7,229 bases of DNA, from assembly GCA_009843675.1 (NCBI GenBank), contig VYCZ01000078.1, positions 1-7,229 of the forward strand. The letters run 5' to 3'. Position 1 is the first letter of the stretch. Each line of letters opens with the position of its first letter. Below the pieces are notes generated by a model. It was not told the DNA's origin. It saw only the letters and a program-made list of their open reading frames with translations, and made no database searches. This stretch comes from Gammaproteobacteria bacterium. GTDB taxonomy: Bacteria > Pseudomonadota > Gammaproteobacteria > Eutrophobiales > Eutrophobiaceae. This document shows, piece by piece, positions 1-7,020 of this stretch. Both the position numbers and the translations under genes were made by a program.

Positions 1-25
1 AGGTAGATCTGCCCTGACGGATTGA

Positions 26-364
26 TCATGGAAGATTGCTTGCCCTGTCGGTTACCGCCCAGAGTTTCTCGAGTTGATAATAGTCCCTGGTGTCGGGGTG
101 CATGACATGGGCGATCACGTCACCGAAATCGATCAGTATCCATTCCGCCTGTTGCTCGCCTTCCACGCCGAGCGGCCTGATTTGCCTTGTCTTTGCCGCC
201 TCGATTATCTTGTCCGCAATCGCCTTGACCTGGCGGTCTGAGCGCCCGCTGGCGATGATCATGTAATCCGTCATGGTCGTCAGCGCGCGCACGTCGAGCG
301 TCTGCACATCCTGGGCTTTCAGGTCTTCCATCGTGTCGGTAATCAGGCGGGCGAAACTGTTCAT
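26..364 (-). CDS. rsfS: Ribosomal silencing factor RsfS
   Basis: RsfS (YbeB/Iojap family) binds ribosomal protein uL14 on the 50S subunit and blocks joining of the 30S subunit, which lowers translation when nutrients run short. It is cytoplasmic. The 112-residue product matches E. coli RsfS (105 residues) end to end: the LDV at 23-25, TDYMIIASG at 32-40, GVEGE at 66-70, the W75/D79 strand, GDVIAHVM at 81-88 and LEKLW at 98-102. A short tail of about ten residues follows. The ATG at 364 overlaps the nadD stop by four bases (ATGA), the usual sign of translational coupling. An AAGGAG lies about 14 bases upstream inside the end of nadD, a rather long spacing, and no better in-frame start exists. 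It ends in TGA. In related genomes rlmH follows, but no start for it is visible in bases 1-25. Confidence 0.97.
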   Translation of the reverse strand: MNSFARLITDTMEDLKAQDVQTLDVRALTTMTDYMIIASGRSDRQVKAIADKIIEAAKTRQIRPLGVEGEQQAEWILIDFGDVIAHVMHPDTRDYYQLEKLWAVTDRASNLP

Positions 365-1005
365 GAGTATAAATTGTTCTCCTTGATGTAGTTATGGATG
401 CCGGGGGGCAGAATGTTTTCTGTATCCTGTTTTCCGTTGAGCAGTGCGCGCGCCTGTGAGGATGAGATGTCCGGGACAGAAACCGCCGCCTTGTGGATAC
501 AACCGCCGGGACGCGTATGCAGGCTCAGCGGCGAGGCGCAGGCATGCCCGGCATAATGGTCCTGCAAGCGCTGGTCCCAGCGCCGCTCGCCCTGCTGTTT
601 CCTGTCGATGATCACCAGGTGCGCATAATCCGTCAGTTCCTGCCAGCGGCGCCATGTGGGCAGGGTTGTAAAAGCATCCGCTCCCATGATGAAGCAGAGC
701 GATTGCTCTGGGTGGCCGGCGCGCAGTTCTATCAGGGTATCGATCGTGTACGATATGCCGCCTCTCCTGAGTTCGACATCATCGACTGCCAGTTGCGGGT
801 ACGGTTTCAGCGCGCGCTCCAGCATGGCCAGCCGGTGTTTCGGCGCGGCGCCGGCCTCGGTTTTATGGGGGGCGATGTTGGCCGGGATGAAGATGACCTT
901 CTCAAGGTTCAGGGACTCGGCACATACAAGCGCGATACGGATATGGCCTGTGTGTACCGGATCAAACGCGCCGCCGATCAAACCTGTGGGTTTGCCGCCA
1001 GTCAC
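361..1005 (-). CDS. nadD: Nicotinate-nucleotide adenylyltransferase NadD
   Basis: NadD joins ATP and nicotinate mononucleotide to give nicotinate adenine dinucleotide, the penultimate step of NAD synthesis, in the cytoplasm. The 214-residue product shows the nucleotidyltransferase fold: GGAFDPVHTGH at 11-21 with the HxGH signature (H18, H21), PANIAPHK at 41-48, MGADAF at 107-112 with the following WRRWQEL, and the C-terminal ISSSQAR at 180-186 in place of the family ISSTxIR triphosphate-binding motif. Length is normal for the family. The start is GTG at 1005. It directly abuts an in-frame TGA at 1008-1006, so no longer form is possible, and the next plausible start (TTG at residue 9) would leave almost no leader before the glycine loop. 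No strong ribosome binding site is seen. It lies 30 bases after proA and overlaps rsfS by four bases. Stop is TGA. Confidence 0.96.
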   Translation of the reverse strand: MTGGKPTGLIGGAFDPVHTGHIRIALVCAESLNLEKVIFIPANIAPHKTEAGAAPKHRLAMLERALKPYPQLAVDDVELRRGGISYTIDTLIELRAGHPEQSLCFIMGADAFTTLPTWRRWQELTDYAHLVIIDRKQQGERRWDQRLQDHYAGHACASPLSLHTRPGGCIHKAAVSVPDISSSQARALLNGKQDTENILPPGIHNYIKENNLYS

Positions 1006-1035
1006 TCAACCCACGCGCAACCTGTGATACATGCT

Positions 1036-2310
1036 CTACGTTCTGATATGGCCATCACCGATGACTATGAACTTCTGTGATGTCAGTCCCTCAAGTCCGA
1101 CCGGACCCCGGGCATGAAACTTGTCTGTGCTGATCCCGATTTCCGCGCCCAGGCCGTACTCGTAGCCGTCCGCGAACCGGGTCGAGGCATTCACCATGAC
1201 CGAACTTGAATCGACCTCGGCCAGAAAGCGCCGGGCATGGTTTACGTTCTCCGTCACTATGGCGTCGGTATGCCGGGAACCGTAATGCCCGATGTGCTCC
1301 ATCGCCTCGTCAAGACCGCTTACGATCTTCAGCGACATCACCGGCGCCAGGTACTCCGTGAAGTAATCCTCATCGGTAGCTGCCGTTATGTCCGGCAGGA
1401 TCTGCCTGGAACGCTCGTCGCCGCGAACCTCCACCCCGGCCTGTGCCAGCATGGGGCCGAGGCGCGCAAGCACCTCCTCCGCTTTCGGTTGCGCCACCAG
1501 CAGGCATTCCATCGTGCAACAGGTGCCGTAACGCTGGGTCTTGGCGTTATAGGCGATCGTCACCGCCTTGTCCGTATCCGCGTGGTTGTCCACATAGACA
1601 TGGCACACCCCGTCCAGGTGCTTGATTACCGGCATCCTGGCTTCCTTGCTGATCCGTTCAATGAGTCCCTTGCCCCCGCGCGGGATGACCACGTCGATAT
1701 ATTCCTCGAGGGCCAGCATTTCCCCGACCGCGGCCCGGTCCGTGGTTTCGACGACCTGTACCGCCGCGCGCGGCAGGCCTGCGGACTGCAGGCCGTCGGC
1801 TATGCATTCGGCGATGGCGCGGTTGGAACTGATCGCTTCCGAACCGCCCCTGAGGATCGCCGCGTTGCCTGACTTAATGCACAACCCCGCAGCATCCGCG
1901 GTCACATTGGGCCGGGATTCGTAGATGATTCCCACCACGCCCAGCGGGACGCGCATACGCCCTACCTGGATCCCGGTCGGGCGGTAATTCATTTCCGAAA
2001 TTTCCCCGATGGGATCGGCCAGGCCGGCAACCTGCACCAGGCCGTCAGCCATGGCTTCCAGTCGCGCAGGGGTCAATTCGAGACGGTCCAGCAGCGCGTC
2101 TGCCAGGCGGTTTTCCCGCGCCGCGTCGAGGTCCGCGCGGTTTGCCTCCAACAGCTGCGCGCGCTGCGCCAGCAGGCGTTCGGCGATGGCGCCGAGCGCG
2201 GCGTCTTTTACTCCCGTCTCGGCCCGCGCCATGGCGCGGGCCGCATCCCGTGCGGTCCGGCCCAATGTCTGGATGTATTGTCGAATATTAATAACGTAAT
2301 CAGGTCTCAT
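1036..2310 (-). CDS. proA: Gamma-glutamyl phosphate reductase ProA
   Basis: ProA reduces gamma-glutamyl phosphate with NADPH to glutamate-5-semialdehyde, the second step of proline synthesis from glutamate. It is a cytoplasmic member of the aldehyde dehydrogenase superfamily. The 424-residue product (E. coli 417) carries [12 protein letters not shown] at 79-90, [17 protein letters not shown] at 121-137, the cofactor-loop ILRGG at 152-156, IPRGG at 209-213, the catalytic cysteine in GTCCT (C264, with an extra C265) and the C-terminal [13 protein letters not shown] chose the ATG at 2310 (MRPDYVIN), because the frame stays open 13 codons further but those residues lie inside holA and do not resemble ProA. 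This start gives an 11-base overlap with the holA stop. The gene ends in TAG exactly at the conserved C-terminus, which shows that TAG works as a normal stop in this genome. The partner kinase proB is not in the window. Confidence 0.97.
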   Translation of the reverse strand: MRPDYVINIRQYIQTLGRTARDAARAMARAETGVKDAALGAIAERLLAQRAQLLEANRADLDAARENRLADALLDRLELTPARLEAMADGLVQVAGLADPIGEISEMNYRPTGIQVGRMRVPLGVVGIIYESRPNVTADAAGLCIKSGNAAILRGGSEAISSNRAIAECIADGLQSAGLPRAAVQVVETTDRAAVGEMLALEEYIDVVIPRGGKGLIERISKEARMPVIKHLDGVCHVYVDNHADTDKAVTIAYNAKTQRYGTCCTMECLLVAQPKAEEVLARLGPMLAQAGVEVRGDERSRQILPDITAATDEDYFTEYLAPVMSLKIVSGLDEAMEHIGHYGSRHTDAIVTENVNHARRFLAEVDSSSVMVNASTRFADGYEYGLGAEIGISTDKFHARGPVGLEGLTSQKFIVIGDGHIRT

Positions 2311-3322
2311 CCAGCCTGTAACCGGCCAGGGTAAACATAAACTTCTCAAGCAGGCGCCAGCCGTCCGCCTCGACTACCCCTTTCAGGGCCTTGTCGACTT
2401 CCAGGGCCTCGACCAGCAGCGCTGACAACCGGTCGGGGGTGAAGCGCCGCAACAACATGTTGAGGCCTTTCCTGTGCCGCTCCAGCACCCGGTAGGCGCC
2501 GTAAACCTGCTCCTTCGGTTTTCCCCGGGCTATTTCGTGGGCAATGGCGCCTGCCCGGCGGAACCCCCACATCAGGGCGCCGTAAACGTTGAGCGCTTCG
2601 ATGCCTTCATTCCTGAGCCCACGCAGCATCTTTGAGACCCGTTCCGGTTTGCCGAGAAACACGTTCTCAATCAAGTCGAACACATCATAGCGGGCGCTGT
2701 CCACCACCATATTCAGCGCCGCCTCGCCGTCGATTTCCGCCTGGTCCACCAGCAATGCCAGTTTATCAATTTCCTGCTGCGCCGCCAGCAGGTTTCCTTC
2801 GACCCGTTGCGCTATCAGCCCGGCGGTTTCCCTGGTAATCCGTTTATCCTGGCGCCGGCAGCGGGCCATAATCCAACCCGGCAGTTCGGCGGGTTCAACC
2901 GGCCAGACCTGTATACAGCAACCGCACTGCTCCAGCGCCTTGAACCACTTCGCCTGCTGCGCCTTCCTGTCGATGCGGCCCGAGGTCAACAACAACAGGT
3001 TATCGGGGGAATAACCGGCCGCGTAGGCGGCCAGGGCCGCGCCGCCTTCCCTGCCCGGTTTTTGGTCGCCCAGCCTGAGCTCGATGATGCGTTTGCTGGA
3101 AAACAGGGACAGGTTGGCGCCGGCTTCCTGCAACCGGCCCCAGTCAAACCCGGTATCCATTTCCAGGACGATGCGTTCGTCATGGCCAAGTTCGCGGGCG
3201 CGGGCCCGGATCAGGTCGCCCGCCTCCTGCAACTGCAGGGGCTCATCACCACTGACGTAATAGACCGGAAGGAGCTCGGGTCTGTTCAGGTGCGCCGGGA
3301 GTTGTTCTGACTTCAGCCGCAT
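2300..3322 (-). CDS. holA: DNA polymerase III delta subunit HolA
   Basis: HolA is the delta subunit of the clamp loader. It opens the beta sliding clamp so that it can be placed on DNA. The 340-residue product matches E. coli HolA (343 residues) in length and pattern: [16 protein letters not shown] at 18-33 in the first AAA+-like domain, [13 protein letters not shown] at 70-82 with L73 and F74 at the same positions as the clamp-opening Leu-Phe of E. coli delta, [16 protein letters not shown] at 107-122, and [17 protein letters not shown] at 175-191, which is the best conserved stretch of the family. There is no Walker A motif, as expected for delta. The ATG at 3322 follows the lptE stop by six bases with an AAGG just upstream that overlaps the lptE stop codon, so it is probably coupled to lptE. 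lptE-holA adjacency is typical of gammaproteobacteria. Stop is TGA and overlaps proA. Confidence 0.95.
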   Translation of the reverse strand: MRLKSEQLPAHLNRPELLPVYYVSGDEPLQLQEAGDLIRARARELGHDERIVLEMDTGFDWGRLQEAGANLSLFSSKRIIELRLGDQKPGREGGAALAAYAAGYSPDNLLLLTSGRIDRKAQQAKWFKALEQCGCCIQVWPVEPAELPGWIMARCRRQDKRITRETAGLIAQRVEGNLLAAQQEIDKLALLVDQAEIDGEAALNMVVDSARYDVFDLIENVFLGKPERVSKMLRGLRNEGIEALNVYGALMWGFRRAGAIAHEIARGKPKEQVYGAYRVLERHRKGLNMLLRRFTPDRLSALLVEALEVDKALKGVVEADGWRLLEKFMFTLAGYRLDET

Positions 3323-3328
3323 TCAGCC

Positions 3329-3826
3329 TTAATTCGCCAGCGTGTCCAGGCGCCGTATGATCTGCGCCGCAGCCTGTTCGATCAGTTCCTCCCTGATGGT
3401 CTCCTCTTCGGAAAATTTCCCAAGCGCCGCGTCTTCATCAAATGCGTAATCGCCGCTGACCCTGATGTCCTGTCCGGTAACCAGATCTTCCCCGCCGGCT
3501 TCGCTGATGCTGATGCGGGCAGTGAAAACAATAAGGTACTCTTCAACCTTGCCGGTCTCGGGGGAAACGCTTACTACCTGGCGCTCAAATGTCCCGCCGG
3601 ACATGGTCAACACATAGCCGGCCCCTTTAATTCCGTCCGTAACCCTGACGCCGGTTATCGCCAATTGTGACCTCACCGCATCTGCAAGAGGTCCGGCAGC
3701 GGCGCCTACGTGGATACTGTAACCGCCTTCAGCCTTAACCTGCGGACTCTGGCCGCGCAGATGATATCCTCAGCCATGGACCAGGGCTGCGGCCAGCAGA
3801 ACAACGTGCAGTGCCTCTATTTTCAT
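3329..3826 (-). pseudogene. lptE: LPS-assembly lipoprotein LptE with in-frame TGA at codon 19
   Basis: LptE is an outer-membrane lipoprotein that plugs the LptD barrel and takes part in the last step of lipopolysaccharide export. Read from the ATG at 3826 the frame gives a signal peptide MKIEALHVVLLAAALVHG, then a TGA, then GYHLRGQ and the rest of a normal LptE: PLADAVRSQL, the RQVVSV and VEEYLIVFTARISI strands, VSGDYAFDED, and a C-terminal helix ending AAAQIIRRLDTL. The family pattern at this place is GC-G-[FY]-HLRG, so the TGA sits exactly on the cysteine that would be lipidated. The full frame is 165 codons, close to the usual 165-195. One base change (TGC or TGT to TGA) explains the break. 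After the TGA the first ordinary start is a GTG at 3676, which would give 115 residues with no export signal. The gene sits 55 bases after leuS and six before holA, as in relatives. No clear ribosome binding site is seen, and the signal peptide has only one lysine plus a glutamate and an unusual histidine at -2. Whether it is truly dead, suppressed or a sequence error cannot be told here. Confidence 0.85.
3770..3772 (-). other. In-frame TGA replacing the lipobox cysteine of lptE
   Basis: The minus-strand codons read CAT GGC TGA GGA TAT CAT CTG CGC GGC, that is H-G-stop-G-Y-H-L-R-G. The frame before it is open from the ATG at 3826 and the frame after it is open to the TAA at 3329. The expected residue is cysteine, whose codons TGC and TGT each differ from TGA by one base. 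The base after the stop is G. Confidence 0.92.
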
Positions 3827-3881
3827 GCGCGCAAAGGATACTGCTTTACGCAGGTCGATACAAGGAAAATCAGGCAGCGGA

Positions 3882-5075
3882 TCACCCGTGTACGACGATA
3901 TTGACCAGGCGCTGCGGCACTATGATGACTTTCGCCACGGTTTTGCCGCTGATGTGTCGCTTTACGTTTTCATTGCCTAGGGCATCGGATTTTATACTTT
4001 CTTCGCTGGCATCAGGCGCGGCAAAAATTTGTGCCCGTTTTTTTCCGTTTACCTGCACCACCAACTGGAGCTCATCCTCAACCAGGGCGTCTTCATCCGC
4101 CTGCGGCCAGCCGGCGTCAATGAGCGCCGTTTCCTTTCCCATCGCGCGCCAGATTGCGTCGGTGATATGGGGGATAATCGGCGAGAGCAGCAGCACCATG
4201 ACTTCCAGGCCTTCGCGGCGCACGGCCGCGGCATTGGCGGATTGCCCGTTCATGCGCGACAGTACATTCAACAACTCCATTACCGCGGCAATGGCGGTAT
4301 TGAAAGTATAACGCCGGCCGATGTCATCGTTCACCTTGACTATGGTCTGGTGGATTTTGCGGCGCGCGTCCCGTTGTTCCCCGGTATAAGCGGTCGCATC
4401 GGCGGGCGCTGCGCGGCAATTGTTGCGGGCGTATTTCCAGAGGCGCTTGAGAAAGCGGTAAGCGCCCTCAATCCCTGAATCCGACCACTCCAGGCTCTGG
4501 TCGGGCGGCGCGGCAAACATGATGAACAGCCGGACGGTGTCCGCGCCGTACTTGTCGATAATGTCCTGGGGGTCGATGCCGTTGTTCTTCGATTTTGACA
4601 TTTTCTCGCGTTTGCCGATGGTTACCGGCAACTTGTCCGAGCTGAGCCTTGCCGCGATGATCCGGCCCTTGTCGTCCCGTTCGAATTCCAGCTCCTTGAA
4701 ATTGTAATACGTCCTGCGGCCGCCCTCCTCCCGGTAGAAGGTTTCCGCGACGACCATGCCCTGCGTCAGCAGGTTTTTAAACGGTTCGCCATGGCATGTC
4801 AGCCCCAGGTCGCGCATGAGCTTCTGAAAAAACCTCGAATACAACAAGTGCAACACGGCGTGTTCTATTCCGCCGACATACTGGTCCACGGGCAGCCAGT
4901 GGTCGGCCCGCTCATCCAGCATCGCGTTATGGTTGTCTGTACAACAGAAGCGCGCGAAATACCAGGAGGACTCGAAAAACGTGTCAAAGGTGTCGGTCTC
5001 CCTGCGCGACGGCAACCCGGTTTCAGGGTGGGGAGCGTAAAGAAAATCGTCCATCTCGTTCAATGGCGATCGCAC
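3882..5075 (-). CDS. leuS: Leucyl-tRNA synthetase, C-terminal part after an in-frame TAG
   Basis: This is the second part of LeuRS, in the same frame as the N-terminal part and separated from it only by a TAG and eight codons (PEDVEFSG) that also match the family (E. coli LPEDVVMDG). It contains RETDTFDTFFESSWYFARF at 25-43, GGIEHAVLHLLY, the class I signature KMSKS at 158-162 of the fragment (about 625-629 of the joined protein), GADTVRLFIMFAAPP, the anticodon-binding helical domain (DIGRRYTFNTAIAAVMEL) and the C-terminal domain (VVQVNGKKRAQI ending LVNIVVHG). Nothing is missing relative to E. coli. If translated alone it could begin at the GTG at 5075 or the ATG at 5054, but neither has a convincing ribosome binding site. 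Natural split LeuRS exists in Aquifex, yet its break lies in a different place. I regard this as the tail of one interrupted gene. Stop is TGA, 55 bases before lptE. Confidence 0.93.
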   Translation of the reverse strand: MRSPLNEMDDFLYAPHPETGLPSRRETDTFDTFFESSWYFARFCCTDNHNAMLDERADHWLPVDQYVGGIEHAVLHLLYSRFFQKLMRDLGLTCHGEPFKNLLTQGMVVAETFYREEGGRRTYYNFKELEFERDDKGRIIAARLSSDKLPVTIGKREKMSKSKNNGIDPQDIIDKYGADTVRLFIMFAAPPDQSLEWSDSGIEGAYRFLKRLWKYARNNCRAAPADATAYTGEQRDARRKIHQTIVKVNDDIGRRYTFNTAIAAVMELLNVLSRMNGQSANAAAVRREGLEVMVLLLSPIIPHITDAIWRAMGKETALIDAGWPQADEDALVEDELQLVVQVNGKKRAQIFAAPDASEESIKSDALGNENVKRHISGKTVAKVIIVPQRLVNIVVHG

Positions 5076-5099
5076 GCCGGAAAATTCGACATCTTCCGG

Positions 5100-5102
5100 C
5101 TA
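5100..5102 (-). other. In-frame TAG interrupting leuS
   Basis: The minus-strand codons read TTG CCG GTG GTG TAG CCG GAA GAT GTC, that is L-P-V-V-stop-P-E-D-V, where E. coli LeuRS has LPVILPEDV. The expected leucine codon TTG differs from TAG by one base. There is no insertion or deletion: the joined frame from 6476 to 3882 has 864 codons plus the final stop, against 860 residues in E. coli. The site lies between the end of the CP1 editing insertion and the second half of the catalytic core, so a product that ends here lacks KMSKS and the anticodon-binding domain. Confidence 0.95.
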
Positions 5103-6461
5103 CACCACCGGCAACTCATGCGCGGGCAGCGGCGCCGAACCGCCGCCTTCATCCGTAATCACGGGGATGGGGCAGCCCCAGTAGCGCTGCCGGGAAATGC
5201 CCCAGTCGCGCAAACGGTAGTTGACCTTGCGCCTGCCCATCCCGGTTCCTTCGAGCCGGTCCGCAATGGCGGCAAATGCCTGTTCGGAGGTGCGGCCGTC
5301 GAATTCGCCGGAGTTCTCCAGGATACCTTTTTGCACATACGCTCCCTCGTCAAGGTTTATCACGGCGCCGTCCGCCGGGCGGATGACCGGCCTGATCGGG
5401 AGTTCGTGTTTTGTTGCGAATTCCCAGTCGCGCGAGTCATGCCCGGGCACCCCCATCACCGCGCCGGTGCCGTAGCCCATCAGGATGAAGTTGGCCACCC
5501 ATACCGGCAAGGCTTCCCCGGTAAACGGGTGAGTAACGTGTATATCCAGGGGGATGCCTTCTTTCTCCATGGCTTCCAGTTCGGCCTCGGACGTGCCGGC
5601 ACTGCTGTATTTCTGCACAAATGCTGCGATGTCCGCGCGCCTCTGCGCGGCGGCAACAGCCACGGGATGTTCGAAGGCTACCGCCATATAACTGACGCCG
5701 AACAGGGTATCGGGACGGGTAGTGAACACCGTGAGCTTTTCCGGGCCGCCGGCAATCGGAAAATCAATTTCAACCCCTTCGGAGCGTCCGATCCAGTTGC
5801 GCTGCATGGTGCGCACGGAATCGGGCCAGCCATCAAGGTTGTCCAGTTCTTCCAGCAACTCCTCACTGTAATCGGTAATCTTCAGGAACCATTGCGGTAT
5901 TTCTTTCCTTTCCACTACTGCGCCGGAACGCCAGCCCCTGCCGTCTATCACCTGCTCGTTGGCCAGTACGGTCTGGTCTACGGGGTCCCAGTTAACCGGA
6001 GCGGTTTTCTTGTATACCAGTCCTTTCCTGTACAGCTCGGTAAAAAACCATTGTTCCCAGCGGTAGTACTCCGGCCTGCACGTGGCGATTTCCCGGCCCC
6101 AGTCATAGGCAAACCCCAGGCGCTGCAACTGGGTGCGCATGTAGTCGATGTTCTGGTAGGTCCACTTGGCCGGCGCCACGCGGTTCTCTATTGCCGCGTT
6201 CTCCGCCGGCAGGCCGAAGGCGTCCCAGCCCATGGGCTGGAGCACGTTCCGGCCCTGCAGACGCTGGTAGCGGGCTATCACATCGCCTATGGTGTAATTT
6301 CGCACATGTCCGATATGCAGCTTCCCGCTGGGGTAGGGAAACATGGAGAGGCAATAAAACTTTTCCCTGTCAGGGTCTTCCGTTACCTTGAAGGCGCGTT
6401 TCTCTTTCCACGCCGCCTGGACTTCGAGTTCAATTTTTTGGGGCTGGTATGCTCGGTCCAT
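5100..6461 (-). CDS. leuS: Leucyl-tRNA synthetase, N-terminal part up to an in-frame TAG
   Basis: LeuRS attaches leucine to tRNA-Leu in the cytoplasm and edits mischarged products. Counting from the GTG at 6476, this part has [11 protein letters not shown] at 47-57 (class I HIGH motif), [13 protein letters not shown] at 83-95, the zinc-domain region at 162-184, [14 protein letters not shown] at 223-236, the editing domain with the threonine-rich FTTRPDT at 251-257, [16 protein letters not shown] at 335-350, and [17 protein letters not shown] at 418-434. It stops at residue 458 with LPVV. The zinc ligands of E. coli (CPND...CCWRC) are replaced by DPVD...RGWRS, a variant I recall from Pseudomonas, so it is not a defect. 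I place the start at ATG 6461 ([11 protein letters not shown], like E. coli MQEQYRPEEIE). A GTG at 6476 would add five residues. Neither start has a clear ribosome binding site. On its own this fragment cannot be a complete synthetase. Confidence 0.95.
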   Translation of the reverse strand: MDRAYQPQKIELEVQAAWKEKRAFKVTEDPDREKFYCLSMFPYPSGKLHIGHVRNYTIGDVIARYQRLQGRNVLQPMGWDAFGLPAENAAIENRVAPAKWTYQNIDYMRTQLQRLGFAYDWGREIATCRPEYYRWEQWFFTELYRKGLVYKKTAPVNWDPVDQTVLANEQVIDGRGWRSGAVVERKEIPQWFLKITDYSEELLEELDNLDGWPDSVRTMQRNWIGRSEGVEIDFPIAGGPEKLTVFTTRPDTLFGVSYMAVAFEHPVAVAAAQRRADIAAFVQKYSSAGTSEAELEAMEKEGIPLDIHVTHPFTGEALPVWVANFILMGYGTGAVMGVPGHDSRDWEFATKHELPIRPVIRPADGAVINLDEGAYVQKGILENSGEFDGRTSEQAFAAIADRLEGTGMGRRKVNYRLRDWGISRQRYWGCPIPVITDEGGGSAPLPAHELPVV

Positions 6462-6479
6462 CTCGCAGGATTTCACTAT

Positions 6480-6572
6480 TCACAACCATTTGTCGATGAT
6501 GGTAAAAATGACGGTAAAAAGGGAAAATAATCCTATCATTCTAATTAGCGACATCGCAACACGATACTGCAT
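6480..6572 (-). CDS. Possible 30-residue membrane peptide in the leuS leader
   Basis: An ATG at 6572 opens a 30-codon frame ending in TGA at 6482-6480, with in-frame ATGs at 6554 and 6539 as alternatives. It begins MQYRVAMSLIRMIG and continues with LFSLFTVIFTII before ending DKWL. That is a short basic start, one hydrophobic stretch of about 15 residues (roughly 12-26) and a charged end, the shape of a single-pass small membrane protein. Its stop is 18 bases before the preferred leuS ATG and three before the alternative GTG. It holds four leucine codons (CTA, TTA, CTT, TTG), all of kinds likely to be uncommon in this GC-rich genome, so a leader-peptide role is conceivable. I do not recognise the peptide, no ribosome binding site is visible, and a candidate promoter overlaps the first ATG. 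AT-rich leader DNA easily yields hydrophobic frames by chance. Confidence 0.25.
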   Translation of the reverse strand: MQYRVAMSLIRMIGLFSLFTVIFTIIDKWL

Positions 6573-6589
6573 TACGCCGGCAAACTCAA
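6561..6589 (-). promoter_or_regulatory. Candidate sigma-70 promoter for leuS and the downstream genes
   Basis: TTGAGT at 6589-6584 and TATCGT at 6566-6561 on the minus strand are separated by 17 bases. Each box matches four of six consensus positions. A start near 6554 would leave a leader of about 90 bases before the leuS ATG. The region is AT-rich relative to the genes. A weaker pair, TTGCGA (6559-6554) and TAGGAT (6535-6530) with 18 bases between, is an alternative. Confidence 0.35.
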
Positions 6590-6600
6590 TTACATTACCA

Positions 6601-6625
6601 GGGGACGGATTGTAAATCCGTCCCC
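6601..6625. repeat. Perfect 11-bp inverted repeat between comEA-like gene and leuS
   Basis: The arms GGGGACGGATT (6601-6611) and AATCCGTCCCC (6615-6625) are exact reverse complements around a three-base loop GTA. The hairpin starts 15 bases after the stop of the comEA-like gene, so it may end that transcript. In that direction, however, the hairpin is followed by TGGTAATG and not by a run of T. A run of five T (6633-6637) follows on the plus strand, where no gene reads towards it. It may instead be a dispersed REP-like palindrome, since perfect GC-rich palindromes of this style are common between genes in gammaproteobacteria. The pairing is certain but the role is not. Confidence 0.6.
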
Positions 6626-6639
6626 GTCGCTCCTTTTTG

Positions 6640-6912
6640 TCATTCGGCCGGTGTACCGGCCGTCAGGACGTCCCTGTTTTTCTCCACCAGGGCCTGTCCT
6701 ATGCCCCTGATATTGGTCAGTTCCTGCACGGCCTTGAAGCCGCCGTTCTCTTCCCGGTACTCGATGATCCTGTCCGCGAACGCCTCGCCGACTCCGCTGA
6801 GGCTCATCAGTGTTTCCTTGTCCGCCGTATTGATGTCAACCGTCCCGGCGGCAAACAGCGCGACAGGCAGGCAAAGCAACATGGCGGCGGCAAGATTCCT
6901 TAATTTTTTCAT
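6640..6912 (-). CDS. ComEA-like secreted helix-hairpin-helix DNA-binding protein
   Basis: This family binds double-stranded DNA without sequence preference. In naturally competent Gram-negative bacteria the periplasmic ComEA pulls incoming DNA through the outer membrane. The product is 90 residues. A signal peptide covers 1-22 (basic MKKLRN, hydrophobic core, likely cut after LFAA). The mature part begins GTVDINTADKETL, the family signature, followed by a first helix-hairpin-helix LMSLSGVGEAFADRII (35-50), the linker EYREENGGFKAVQEL, and a second LTNIRGIGQALVEKNRDVL (65-83). I chose the ATG at 6912 because AAGGAG lies six bases upstream. The frame runs open to 7035 but those residues are not family-like. 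No other competence gene is present, so a role in DNA uptake is inference: many species carry such short proteins of unproven function. It appears to be a single-gene unit with its own promoter. Stop is TGA. Confidence 0.9.
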   Translation of the reverse strand: MKKLRNLAAAMLLCLPVALFAAGTVDINTADKETLMSLSGVGEAFADRIIEYREENGGFKAVQELTNIRGIGQALVEKNRDVLTAGTPAE

Positions 6913-6974
6913 AATGGTCTCCTTCTGTTTTTCAGTTAAAGATGATTTTTCCGTGATCCTGGACCACGCTGAAA

Positions 6975-7002
6975 AGTCTAGCAGCCGCTGCGCTGCGGGC
7001 AA
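6975..7002 (-). promoter_or_regulatory. Candidate promoter of the comEA-like gene (extended -10)
   Basis: On the minus strand TTGCCC (7002-6997) and TAGACT (6980-6975) are 16 bases apart, each with four of six consensus matches, and the -10 is preceded by TGC, an extended -10 element. Transcription would start near 6968 and give a leader of about 56 bases before the ATG at 6912. The mediocre -35 fits dependence on an activator. Confidence 0.45.
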
Positions 7003-7020
7003 GAAAAAGATCAGCAAAAA

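Noticed and set aside
1..25. Start of rlmH, expected after rsfS
   Set aside because: The 25 bases contain no start codon or recognisable RlmH N-terminus on the minus strand. The gene may begin beyond the window.
1006..1038. Readthrough of the proA TAG as support for TAG reassignment
   Set aside because: Reading on adds only nine residues (SMYHRLRVG) before a TGA, and the protein already ends at the conserved family C-terminus, so TAG acts as a normal stop here.
3329..3676. A separate 115-residue gene starting at GTG 3676
   Set aside because: It is only the tail of LptE. It lacks the export signal and the first strand, and family similarity continues upstream to the TGA.
3738..3762. Seven-pair hairpin starting eight bases after the lptE TGA as a selenocysteine insertion element
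   Set aside because: The stem (ATCTGCG with CGCAGGT) is real, but the codons encode the conserved GYHLRG stretch, the 11-base loop shows no apical GGUC-type sequence, and no selenoprotein of this family is known. Kept only as a remote alternative.
5221..5246. Frameshift rather than nonsense as the cause of the leuS break
   Set aside because: Frame and family similarity continue without shift through this part of the N-terminal half and across the TAG itself. Only the one codon is wrong.
5924..5992. Loss of the LeuRS zinc-binding cysteines as a sign of decay
   Set aside because: The replacement [20 protein letters not shown] is, as far as I recall, the ordinary Pseudomonas-type form, so it is lineage variation.
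4791..6530. A 579-residue plus-strand frame antisense to leuS
   Set aside because: It mirrors leuS codons on the opposite strand, resembles no protein family, and is rich in residues typical of GC-rich shadow frames.
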